Shown here in pieces: positions 12,735 through 22,243 of a DNA stretch of 64,000 nt; position 1 is the stretch's first letter, and each line of letters begins with the position of its first letter. The notes beneath the pieces are model-generated. The model saw only the letters and a list, made by a program, of their open reading frames with translations, had not been told where the DNA came from and did no database searches. Location of the stretch: NCBI GenBank assembly GCA_011009095.1, contig VTPC01000804.1, forward strand, positions 57,328 through 121,327, written 5' to 3'. Source of the stretch: Ignelater luminosus (taxonomy: Eukaryota; Arthropoda; Insecta; Coleoptera; Elateridae). A program made the position numbers and the translations under genes.

Positions 12735-12873
12735 AATATTTTCTATGTATTAACTTTTTAGAAAAATTAGGTCTTCTATTGTTTATTTCTGTCACAGCAT
12801 GGTTGGATTTAGTTGTTAAAGTAGACTTTTCTCTGCTATCTGAGGCTTCTGTTGCTGATTTTCATACAGGTCA

Positions 12874-12876
<3 letters not shown>

Positions 12877-12904
<28 letters not shown>
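12877..12904. repeat. (AAT)n microsatellite
   Basis: An uninterrupted run of about nine AAT/ATA triplets. It is a simple repeat with no further structure. Confidence 0.9.
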
Positions 12905-12905
<1 letters not shown>

Positions 12906-13229
12906 AAATAGTCGACTTTTATTTTTGTTTATTAAACGTTAATTCATAATCGGCCTTTGCCTTATTGTGTTATGTATTATATCATCATCAGCTTTATTTG
13001 AAAAAAGATATTTTAGATAATTGTGATTTTGAATTATTGATTTAAAAAAAATCTTCAAATTATAGTTCTATTTACTATAAAAAAAGTAAAGTTAGATAAT
13101 ACGTTTTGTTAGTATAAACACGCATACACATACTTGACCTACATAGGAGCCTGGAGTTAAGAAGACTGAAATGTTTCGGATCTGGGACCATACGACCTCG
13201 CAATTAATGCCCAAATTAACCTAAAAAAA

Positions 13230-13345
13230 ATGGGTTTTTCTGTGCTCATATGCAATGAAATAGTAATGGTCCCTAGATACTGCCTTGTGGTACACCTGTT
13301 TACATAGTAGACATATAGTAACGAATATTTACTTTCACATTTTAT
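13230..13345 (-). pseudogene. Reverse transcriptase scrap (GVPQGSI motif)
   Basis: On the minus strand this reads GVPQGSI, a stop, then GPLLF, the conserved RT block just upstream of the catalytic YADD box in LINE and related elements. A preceding stretch of hydrophobic and charged residues fits the usual run-in. Only about 35 residues are visible and the rest of the element is gone, so the family cannot be named. Confidence 0.5.
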
Positions 13346-15930
13346 TAAGTATTATTCTTGATCAATTTTATGATTGCTGTTTTGACATACTAGTTTGATA
13401 ATTTAATGAATCTCCTGTTATTAGCATTAGTAGCAGCTAATGGATTATAAACACGATTAACTACAAGGTATACTGTTTGCTTAACGAATTCGTTGCGGTT
13501 GTTTACTGACTGTTTATAATGTTGATAATTGATAGTAGTTTGACACACACATAAAGTGCATCGTGATGGGGCCTTCTTTGGGTTTCTAAAGTTTTTTCCG
13601 CGTGATTCATAATACTTACCTAAAAAAGGCAAATCTCTGTATAAATATCGGTTGCATTTCATGCGAATAAAGCCACTACATATTTAGAGATTTTTAACAT
13701 CTGAATAAGAGTTTAATTTTGGAATTTTACATTTCTTTCATCTGAATATGTAGGTTTTGTAAATACACGGGATATTGAAGAGTCGAAAGAATTTTTGGTT
13801 TTATTTTTAGTGTAGTTGTACATGAGCGATGCTTGTTTAAAAAATATTCAAACAATATGCTAAAGATAAATTTTCCTGGTTTTGATTTAACCCAGATTTC
13901 TGTTTTCGCTATCGCCATAGAAACTATTTCAGGCTTTAAAGAAAACATTTTAATTTATACCTTACAAAAGGTTTATTAAATAGTACGTGAAACGTAAAAC
14001 TACGTTTTACAATCTTGCATTTTATTACAATGTAATATTGCGAATTAAAACTTTATTTTTGTGTACTATCAAGCAAAGATTAAAATACAATGGTGTAGGA
14101 TGATTGATCATTCATTTGAGTCACAGTTGGTCTTATCGCATAAACCACAATAGTTTAAACAATGCATTCCATTTTTAATTTGTGGCTAGCTATAAAAGAA
14201 AATTTTTTAATTATCTTTTGTTGATTGTATGTACTCCTAATAGGTTTTTTTATTATGTACGATATGTATTATACGGTTTAGTTTGCTATACTTTGGTTAT
14301 AGTTTCGTACATACAAAATGTTTTTATTTAGAGATTTTTGTTGCAATGCAAACTTGAATATGTATGCAAGGCAATAAAATTAAATCTCAGACACAACAAA
14401 TGAATTTGCAATTATACATAGATCTTGAACGATATTAGAAGATGGACCACACAAAATATTCTGCTGTAGGATATAGAAGCAACAAGTGTGTGTCTAACTA
14501 AGCCAAGAAATATGTTCAGGACGATAAAGTCCACCAGTTCAAACATTGACAAAGTCCACATACTTAGTTTGAGACTGAGTCTAAAATAAGAAGAGAAGTA
14601 GTATGTGAAATTATTTTCTAAGCTAGATGATAGTCTTGGCTGTATAGCATTTTCTACCACTTATGTATGTAGGACGAAATCGCCTACATTAACATAAATA
14701 ATGGAAGAAATGCATGTAACATTCCAATAACTCGACTGGTGTTATTATGATACATATTAAAGTGTACAGTTGCACGTCTAACCTTACCCTAGCCAGTTCT
14801 AGAGTCATTCTTATAATGCAAGAAAATGTTAATACCTACAAGGAGGTTTTTTTCCCTATATTGTAGATTATTTTAAAAGTCATGAAGAAGACTATTCTAC
14901 CCAAAGTCCACATATGCAGGCTCGAAAAATCACATAAATTTGTCCCAATGAACAATTCCGGCGAAAATATTTAATGTTCTTATCGGGAAATGAGAAGAAG
15001 GATTTGCTGTTAAAACTAATCAACTAAACCAAGCAAGCAATGATAAAAGTTTCAAGTTCCAAACACCTAAACGAAATACGTAATTAATTAACTATTCAAA
15101 TTAGAAAAAGAAACCAACAGGATTCACAATTCAAAATCTTAAACGTGAAGGTGTAAAAGAAAAAAACATGAAACATAATAATAATGAAATAATCTTAAAC
15201 AACTAATAAATCACAGTTAAGATGACCAGAAACCCTTATCAATTTGTTAAGTTGAAAGTAAATAATCAGAAATACCTGCACAGAGCTGTAGAAGTTCAAT
15301 TTCCTACAGTAAGAAAATAAAAATAGAATTGGAAACAGTTATAATTTAAAAAAAAATAATTAAAGATTTCATCAATCCGCGACTACAAAAAAATCTCTCC
15401 AGCAAGAAAATAAGAGCAAAAACTACCAGATCACAATAAAGAGAATGGTTAACCTGCAAAACGTGTAACGAGCACAAAAAGTGAACGTTACAGAGGGTTA
15501 ACTAATTTGAAAATGGATTAAATCTAACAAGGATTTAATTCTGTGCCCCCCAACTGCTTGTGGGGGTCGAGCATTAGATGATTAAAAAACAACAGAATGC
15601 AGGTTTTAAATTTCATGGACGAACATCTCGGAAGCTAAACCAGATATGGCGAAAGTTAATGTAGCTTTGTAGAACAAAAAATTGTGTACAAAAAGGTTGC
15701 AGTAGACATCATCGTAATTTCGATTCTGTACGCTGTCAAAGTTTAATTCATTAATTATCAAATTGCGTGTTTTTCCTGGTTCGAAGAAGATTCGTGAAAT
15801 TATTACATAATAGGTCTTGTATTTTCTAAAACCGAGTAAAACTGGTAAAACGCAAAAAATTGAATTGAGCCTAAATTATTTTGTATTTAATTAATCTGCG
15901 AACCGTCAGATGTTACTGCACACTTCTAAG
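13346..15930. other. AT-rich, no supported gene
   Basis: Open frames here (for example 13390-13662 and 14412-14660 on the minus strand) show no motif I know. On the minus strand near 13620 a pyrimidine run is followed directly by AGGTAAGT; see the findings. Confidence 0.35.
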
Positions 15931-16049
15931 CAGCGTTGCTAGATGGATAAAGAAAAGAAATACGCCACAAATTTTTAAATTATGGTATAATATGCGTATC
16001 CTAGCAACACCCTCAGGTACGTGATATTATGGTACGATTAGCAACACTG
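15931..16049. mobile_element. Possible 119-bp hAT-type MITE
   Basis: The ends are CAGCGTTGCTA (left) and TAGCAACACTG (right), inverted copies differing at one base and of hAT type. The interior has no coding capacity. The flanking octamers do not match, so the ends are not proven. Confidence 0.35.
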
Positions 16050-16097
16050 CATCTTTTGCACTTTTGATTCCTAGAAATTCACCGGACTAAACACTGA

Positions 16098-16310
16098 CCA
16101 ACTAGCTGCAAACATTTAGGCTATCGTATTGACGACCTGCGCCGCGTTTGCTGTATCCTACATGGTGTGCTGCAAATACTCGAAGAGCCTCCTTGTTTTT
16201 CTATTAAGCTTCAATTCCTTCCAGATATTCAAACTTTAAAGGCTTTACTAAACCGTGAATTAAAAACCAATTTATCGATTCAGCCCAATGATGAGTATGA
16301 AAGTTCATAA
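16098..16310 (+). CDS. Unrecognised open frame of 70 codons without start
   Basis: The frame is open from a stop at 16095-16097 to the TAA at 16308-16310. It contains no ATG and would need an upstream exon or be a fragment. An AG just before 16111 could serve as a splice acceptor. Residue composition looks protein-like: GYRIDDLRRVCCILHG, then LEEPPCFSIKLQFLPDIQ and ALLNRELKTNL. I do not recognise the family. It could be a host exon, or a transposon fragment next to the small hAT-like MITE. Confidence 0.3.
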   Translation, partial: PTSCKHLGYRIDDLRRVCCILHGVLQILEEPPCFSIKLQFLPDIQTLKALLNRELKTNLSIQPNDEYESS

Positions 16311-16629
16311 TAATCGTTTTGCAAGTGCACACAATTTTTCATCCATACAAGCTGAAGATCATCTCAACTGGGTAAAAAAGTACTTGCAAGAGGTTTGAAC
16401 GTAAAATGACAGTCATAAACTCCAGTCTCTATTTGTATATGTACAGATTAAAATAGCAAACTTTGGCATCACGTTGCGTGATCATAATTCTTTGGCGCAC
16501 ACGATACATAAATACCGTGAGTGTAACGCATAAAATCCGCATTTCTTTACAGGTAAGTACAAATAAAACAATAACAGATACACTAGCTAAAGCAACCAAC
16601 TAACATTGCCCAAGGCAGGGAAAATACAG

Positions 16630-18360
16630 TAAAATCCACCCTCACAGTAAAACATTAATGAAACAACGAAGGGAGATAAATTGTAACAAACCAGAACCAC
16701 AAGAAGTGAGAGCTATAAACAAAGAGATTGCCAAAAGTATTCGGAAAGACATAAAACAATACAATAAAGAAAACAGTTAACAAACAGTCGAATAAAATAA
16801 AAGGTTAAAAGTTCTCAGACGAAAGCTAAACAATGGCAGAAAAGAAATTCTCACGGTAGTCGAAGAGTTTTACAGAGAGCTGTATAAAAGTCAGCAAGGG
16901 ATACAGGATACATCTAGAGAGACGGAGAAGAGAAGAGGAGTAATCAACCAAGGATCAGAGGACATGCCAAAGATTGTCAAAGACGAAATTAAAAATGCCC
17001 TCAAAAAGATGAAAAATGGGAAAGTACCCGGAGAAGATGGAATAGTGATCGAGGCTGTCAAAATGGGAGGAGAGCTTCTTTTTGAGAAAATAGTAAAACT
17101 ATTCAACTTATGTCTTTCTGACAGCATAATCTCAAGCAAATGGAACAACGTATTAATGGTACTAATCTATAAAAAAGGGAACCCTACAGAATCCAGAACT
17201 ACAGACCCATAAGCCTACTCTCATCTGTATAAGCTTTCTACAAAAATAATCACTCTTAAATTGCAGAATAAATTAAACTTTTATCAACCAATAGAACAGG
17301 CTGGCTTTTGTTCAGGTTTCAGTACAAACGACCGCCTTTTATCGCTAAAAACTTCGATAGAAAAAACCATGGAATACCATCGACCGTTGGGGCTTGTTTT
17401 TGTAGACTTCCGCAAGACCTTTGACACTATAGAATATCAAGGCTCTAACGCAATGTCGAGTAGATTATAGATACATCTTCTTAATTCATAACATCTATAA
17501 AAACTCAACAGCAAGTATGCAACTCGATCAAGAAACAAATAAGTTTCCATTAGATAGAGGTGTCAGACAAGGAGATACACTGTTACCCAAGCCTTTTATA
17601 ACAGTACTTCAAAAAACTGGATTAAAGCAGGGATAAACATCGACGGAAAAATGCTTAACAACCTTTGGTTCGCCGACCATATTGTTCTTATTACCGATGA
17701 CTTACACAAAGCCGAAGTGATGCTCAACGAACTAGCACAAGCAACTAAAGGAGTAGGGCTACAAATAAATAAATAAAAGTAGAGCAAAGTTTATAACAAA
17801 CTTGGTCATTGGAGGAACAATGAAATTAGAAAACAACAGCATAGAAGGAGGTAAACAGTATAGATTCCTTGGTCACGACATAACAGTCACTAAGGATAAC
17901 CAGATACATAGAAGGATTGGTCTGGGTTGGACAGCCTATGTCAAACTGAAGGAAACAGCGAAATTCGTATAAACCTTAAGAGAAAGGTGCACAATCAGTG
18001 TATACACCCAGTTATAACGTACGGGTCAGAGACGCTAACGCTAACGCTCACTAAAACAAATGCAAAGAAACTAAGAATATCACAGAACAAAATGGAGAAA
18101 TCAATACAAGGAATTAAATTCACGGACCATGTAAGAAACACAGAAATACGAACAAGAACAGGGATAGAAGATGTGATAGAAAAAATAACAAAACTAAAAT
18201 GGAGATTTGCAGGCCATGTAGCACGACTCAGTGATGACAGATGGACCAAAAGATTGCTGGAATGGAGACCCCGCGAAGACGAGAGAAACCGAGGCAGACC
18301 ACCGACGCGTTGGGCAGGCGACTACATGACCACGCCGAACTGTGCGTTCCCAAGCCATTG
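16630..18360 (+). pseudogene. RTE-like LINE, RT plus C-terminal part, broken
   Basis: Read on the plus strand, a connecting region (from about 16630) leads into the RT. The RT shows EIKNALKKMKNGKVPGEDGI (16985-17045), EQAGFCSGFSTNDRLLSL (from about 17293) and LVFVDFRKTFDTIEY (from about 17395). The catalytic box reads FADH instead of FADD (17669-17680), so the second catalytic aspartate is lost. The C-terminal region follows at 17927-18361 with RTRTGIEDVIEKITKLKW, FAGHVARLSDDRWTKRLLEW and GRPPTRWAGD. Stops and frame changes separate the blocks, for example near 17774 and 17970. Homology ends abruptly at about 18330, before the usual C-terminus, and no endonuclease is visible. It is an inactive, 5'-truncated copy. 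Confidence 0.85.
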
Positions 18361-18361
18361 A

Positions 18362-19127
18362 GTAAAGGATTTGTGAAAGAGGCGCAAACCCTACACAAAA
18401 CAGCGTTCCAGTATTGCTATCTCAGGCTGCTTAGTTCCCTGCACTGCATAACTGGTTTATTGTCACAAAATAACTCGTTTTCCAGGAGTTTAACCACAAA
18501 AATGCAATTCAAAGTAATTGCAGCTGAGATTTTAAGAAAATACTTTTGGCCAGGTTACCTATGAAAATATTAAATAGCTTCATTTACGTAAATACCAAGT
18601 TTTATTGAAACAATATTCACAATTAGATTATAAAGTGCTACATTAAAAATTACAAATTTTAATAATAATAAAAAAAACTGAAGCTGTACATTGTTCAGCT
18701 ACAAATATTTGAGAAACGAAAATAATGTAAAGAAACAATCTTTGAAATTCAAATAATAAATGATTTTTTTTAGGTCTCCTTTTTAAATGGATGTAGAAAA
18801 ATAGTTACACGTACACTTGCATTTACAAACAATTGAAACATTAAATTAAACGTTTTCCAAATAAGAATACTTATGGAAATCAAATAAAAAGTATCTTTGT
18901 TCTTAGCTTTTATTTTATTATGTAAATGTTGTATTTCTTTTTAATAAAGCTCTTTTTTACATCAATCTCATCAAAGAATCATAAAAACAACAAAAACTAA
19001 TAATAACCCGAATGCAATTAAATAATAGTTATTTATACCATGAGAACAACAAAAACCCAAGTCAAAGACACCAATGGATTCTGAATTTCTTGTCTTTGAT
19101 AGTTTTATATTCATAAAAAAAGTAAAA
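18362..19127. other. AT-rich, nothing recognised
   Basis: The sequence lies between the LINE and the inverted-repeat-rich block. If the 19128-19273 repeat is a P-element end, part of this may be further P-element 3' sequence, but I see no motif that shows it. Confidence 0.3.
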
Positions 19128-19273
19128 TAAAAGCTATTCAAATAATACAAGTAACATTTCAATTTTGTTTAGGTTATTTTTTAGGTGATTACAGTAAAAT
19201 TAATTTACAGTAACAGTTATTTTTGTATTAAGTAAGCGAAATCAGTATTTTTTTGTAGCGCATGAGTGGCATT
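19128..19273. repeat. Direct repeat R1 (second copy of a P-element-like 3' end)
   Basis: About 146 bases closely match 22104-22243 in the same orientation, with shared strings such as AAAGCTATT, TTTAGGTTATTTTTTA, GATTACAGTAAAAT and GTTATTTTTGTATTAAGT. R2 forms the region just past the stop of the minus-strand P-element-like transposase, so R1 is probably another copy of that 3' flank. The two copies are about 3 kb apart. Confidence 0.75.
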
Positions 19274-19318
19274 TTTGCCGAGACCGTTAGGTCGAGTCAT
19301 CCGAATGCGCTAAAAATC
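19262..19318. repeat. Short nested hairpin
   Basis: AGCGCAT near 19257 and ATGCGCT near 19307 are inverted. Inside them lies a second small inverted pair (GACC-GTTA-GGTC). The flanks continue the pairing weakly (CAGTATTTTTTT against AAAAATCACTG). It has the form of a small palindromic element or element end. Confidence 0.4.
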
Positions 19319-19872
19319 ACTGATTTTGCTCACAAAATGCAAACAACGGTTTTTGTACAACCTTCAAACATTATTATATGATTTCTTGAAATAAATTATA
19401 CAAAACAAGTGTGCAATGAAAATGCAAAATGCTATTAATTTGCAACAATAAACAGAGTTAGCTAATGTGTCATTTTTATTTTTTTTCGCCCATGTACGTA
19501 AAACATATTTTTTGTGCACATGGGCGTAAAATAGTAGTTTACGTAACTAGTCAGGAAAGTGATACTTTACTGACATGTTACGTACAATATTTTTTTTAAC
19601 ACCGGTTTTTTCGATGCAGTACTTACATACAGGGTGGTGTCTGGTACACAGATATTGTACCTATAGGTATACCAAATTATTATCTTCCCAGTTGATTTTA
19701 TGGCAAATACGTAAAAGTGTCCACGATGGAACTAAATTTACTTATAGATGAAATTTTCTAATAGTTAGTTTATTTATATATTCTTAAAAATTACATTTTA
19801 TTATTAATGTTTAAATTTAAGGTCCTGTACTTTAAATATTACCATAATTGGCAAATTTTAAGAAAGTAATAA

Positions 19873-19940
19873 TGTGGTCATGTGGATACACCGTCTGACT
19901 TCTAATATAGAGGTCCTGCGTTCGATCCCCGCTGTCGGAC
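19873..19940 (+). repeat. tRNA-Arg(TCT)-like sequence, left arm
   Basis: The stretch has a D-arm-like segment, an anticodon loop CTTCTAA giving TCT (19901-19903), and a B box GCGTTCGATCC. A T-run (from about 19955) follows, as expected for a Pol III terminator. Some T-stem pairs fail, so it is more likely a tRNA-derived relic than a functional gene. A related copy faces it on the minus strand at 20075-20143. Confidence 0.5.
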
Positions 19941-20074
19941 ACCTTGTGACGCTTTTAGTTTTTTTTATTTAATTTTTATTTTAAGTTTTTTTATAAATAA
20001 AATTATTCTAGTTAATTATTACAAAAACAATATATCAAATAAAAATTAAAAAAAAAAAATAGAAGAAAATTAGT

Positions 20075-20143
20075 AGCCGGCAGCGGGAGTCGAACCCGGA
20101 TCTCTTGATTAGAAGTCAATATCTGTAACCAAACAACCAAATT
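20075..20143 (-). repeat. tRNA-Arg(TCT)-like sequence, right arm
   Basis: On the minus strand the anticodon loop again reads CTTCTAA (TCT at 20111-20113) and the B box is GGGTTCGACTCCC, with four of five T-stem pairs. A long T-run follows on that strand (20048-20060). It resembles the 19873-19940 copy and points toward it. The acceptor stem is poor, so function as a tRNA is unlikely. Confidence 0.5.
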
Positions 20144-21039
20144 CTTCATTTGTTGGAACTGTCATATTTCAGTATTTGTCCGACAGCACTTTAAATTTGT
20201 ATTAAAAATTAATAATAAAATGCATTTCATAAATAATATGTAAATAAAGTTGGACAGTATACAATTGTGAACGTTTTTTGCCTTTTCATATATTTGATGT
20301 AAAAAACTTGAAACAATATAAAAGCAGAAATCACAAATAATTAAAAACCGTTTGAATTTTTCTGCAAAAATCATGTTGTCTGTATCTATATCTATATACG
20401 TATCCAAAGTGACAAAAACAAAATTATAAAATATAAAAAATACGCGCTCTGACCTTTTTGCGTAATTGTGTAATTATTCGTAATTTTGGTTTTGTATTTC
20501 TTAAAAATGAGTGAAAGTGGTAGTAAAGAGTTTTCATGTACACGTCTAGAAGAAGAATAAATTAATGTTTTCTTGAAGTTTGTACTTATTTTTTTCGAGC
20601 CAGGAAAGTACTTTACCTGACTAGTACGGTAAAGTACTTTCCTGACTAGTCAAGTAACATCTAGTTTCCATAGCAAAATGAATAAAGGAAAGCCTACTTT
20701 CGGATACGGTGTTAGAAAAAATATATTTTGCGCCCGTGTGAAAAAATGATAAACTTTTCGTATGCTTGGCGATGCTTAAATCTAACCTTTTTTTGATGGT
20801 TGCAGAAAAATTATATTTTTAATATACAGTGTCATCCAAAAAAAGGCCAACACTCAATACCTTTTTTATCTTGCACTTCCCAAAAAATCGGTTAAATAGT
20901 TTGTTGTCTGTGAGCATGTGTGCTATTTGGTGGCACTTTGAAATTTTTTTTGCATTTCCGGTTAAACCGGAATGAACACAACTTTGATTTTTTTTGATTG
21001 TCCATGTTTTTCTCATTCTATACATATAAAATTTTATAG

Positions 21040-21623
21040 GTGTTGCATAAGAATTTTTTGCTCTAAATCCCACAAAAAGTTTGTAAGTGTTCAACTGTAA
21101 CTATCATGTAACTATCGTAAAACAACAGACAGCCTTTTAAACAGCAAAAACACTATGATCATGGAAAAGAAAACTTCAAAAATGTTTTTGGTTAATTAGA
21201 ACAGAAACTGTTGAACAGTAACTACAAAAACAAGAAGAATGCAACACTCTAACGTTGAATTACGATTTTACAGATAAACAATAATTATGAGATTTGAGAA
21301 ATTTGCAAAAACGCTATTGCCTTGAAAAACAAAACTTCAAACCTGACCGAATTATTTTTCATCTGTAAAATCGCAAATTTAACGAAATTTATGAATTCAA
21401 CGTTCGAGTGTGTTGCTTTCTTCTTGTTTTTGTAGTTACTTTTTAACAGTTTCTGTTCTAATTAATTAAAAACAGTTTTGAAGTTTTGTTTTCCATGGCC
21501 ATAGCGTTTTTGTTACTTAAAAGGCTGTCTGTTGTTTTACATAGTTACATGTAGACAACAGCCGTCTTGAACACTTACAAACTTTTTGTGGTATTTAGAG
21601 CGAAAAATTCTTATGTAGCAGCT
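21040..21623. repeat. Long inverted repeat (about 240-bp arms, 85-base loop)
   Basis: The left arm (about 21040-21275) and right arm (about 21361-21623) are reverse complements with few differences. Shared strings include AAAAAGTTTGTAAGTGTTCAA, GTAAAACAACAGACAGCC and AACTACAAAAACAAGAAGAA. The inner boundary is GATTTTACAGAT (21264-21275) against ATCTGTAAAATC (21361-21372). The loop holds another partial copy of the arm motif. A transcript would fold into a very long stem. Confidence 0.85.
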
Positions 21624-22107
21624 ATAATAGTATATTATTCAACGAGCATATAATGTAGGCTATTATTCAAGAGGATGAAGTTTACACACTCGCTTTCGGC
21701 TCGTGTGTAAATCATCCAAGTGAATAATGCCCATTATGTGCCAGTCGAATACGACGTTTTATCTACGATTCTAACACTTCTGAGGAAGATCTGGAGGTAA
21801 ATTCCCCTGGGGGAGGCGATGTCCAAATTCTTGAATATGTAGAAGTCAATGAAACTAAACAATCTTCACAAAGAGAGTTTTAGACCTGGAATGCAAGGAT
21901 CCTCTGAAGATGATGTCCAAATTCTTTTTCTAACAATAAATAGTTTGAGATTATAACAATTTCTATTTTGTTTATATCTATAAATAGGCAACCAACAAAA
22001 CACCGCCAGTGAATAAAATCCATACAATTCACTGCTGTATTATGAGTATGGTTATATCCCTATGGTTACGCGTATAACGACTATATTATTGAAGAGTCGT
22101 AGATAAA
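21624..22107. repeat. Dispersed 0.48-kb repeat, copy A
   Basis: This segment matches 56632-57085 over nearly its whole length, from TAGTATATTATTCAACGA to GAGTCGTAGATAAA. Near its left end a long hairpin (21648-21740) is intact: CATAATG... against CATTATG with an inner TTTACACAC/GTGTGTAAA pair. The frame from about 21747 gives an acidic peptide (TSEEDLEVNSPGGGDVQILE) that is also open in copy B. No transposase is present. TTTATCTACGA strings occur inverted inside it and at its right edge. Confidence 0.75.
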
Positions 22108-22243
22108 AGCTATTAGAATAATACAAGTGACATTTTATTTAGGTTATTTTTTAAGTGATTACAGTAAAATGTACAGTAATAGTTATTTTTGTATTAAGTG
22201 CACGAAATCAGTGTTTTTTTTTGAAGCGCATGAGAATGGCATT
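22104..22243. repeat. Direct repeat R2 (P-element-like 3' flank)
   Basis: About 140 bases match 19128-19273. R2 is contiguous with the transposase pseudogene to its right, whose stop lies inside it near 22208. It therefore appears to be the native 3' untranslated end, with R1 a second copy. Confidence 0.7.

Larger units (their letters stand above)
19487..20745. mobile_element. Foldback-type element with long imperfect inverted arms
   Basis: Inverted matches occur in the same order on both sides: CGCCCATGT/GCGCCCGTGTG near the outer ends (19487-19526 and 20729-20740), ACTAGTCAGGAAAG with its inverse (19546-19570 and 20600-20660), a CATTTTATTATTAAT block (about 19793 and inverted near 20210), and a tRNA-like sequence in each arm. 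The left end itself is a local hairpin. No transposase is seen. I infer a non-autonomous foldback element; the exact ends are uncertain. Confidence 0.5.

Noticed and set aside
17995-18249. Minus-strand 84-codon frame
   Set aside because: Shadow of the plus-strand LINE C-terminal domain containing FAGHVARLSDDRW.
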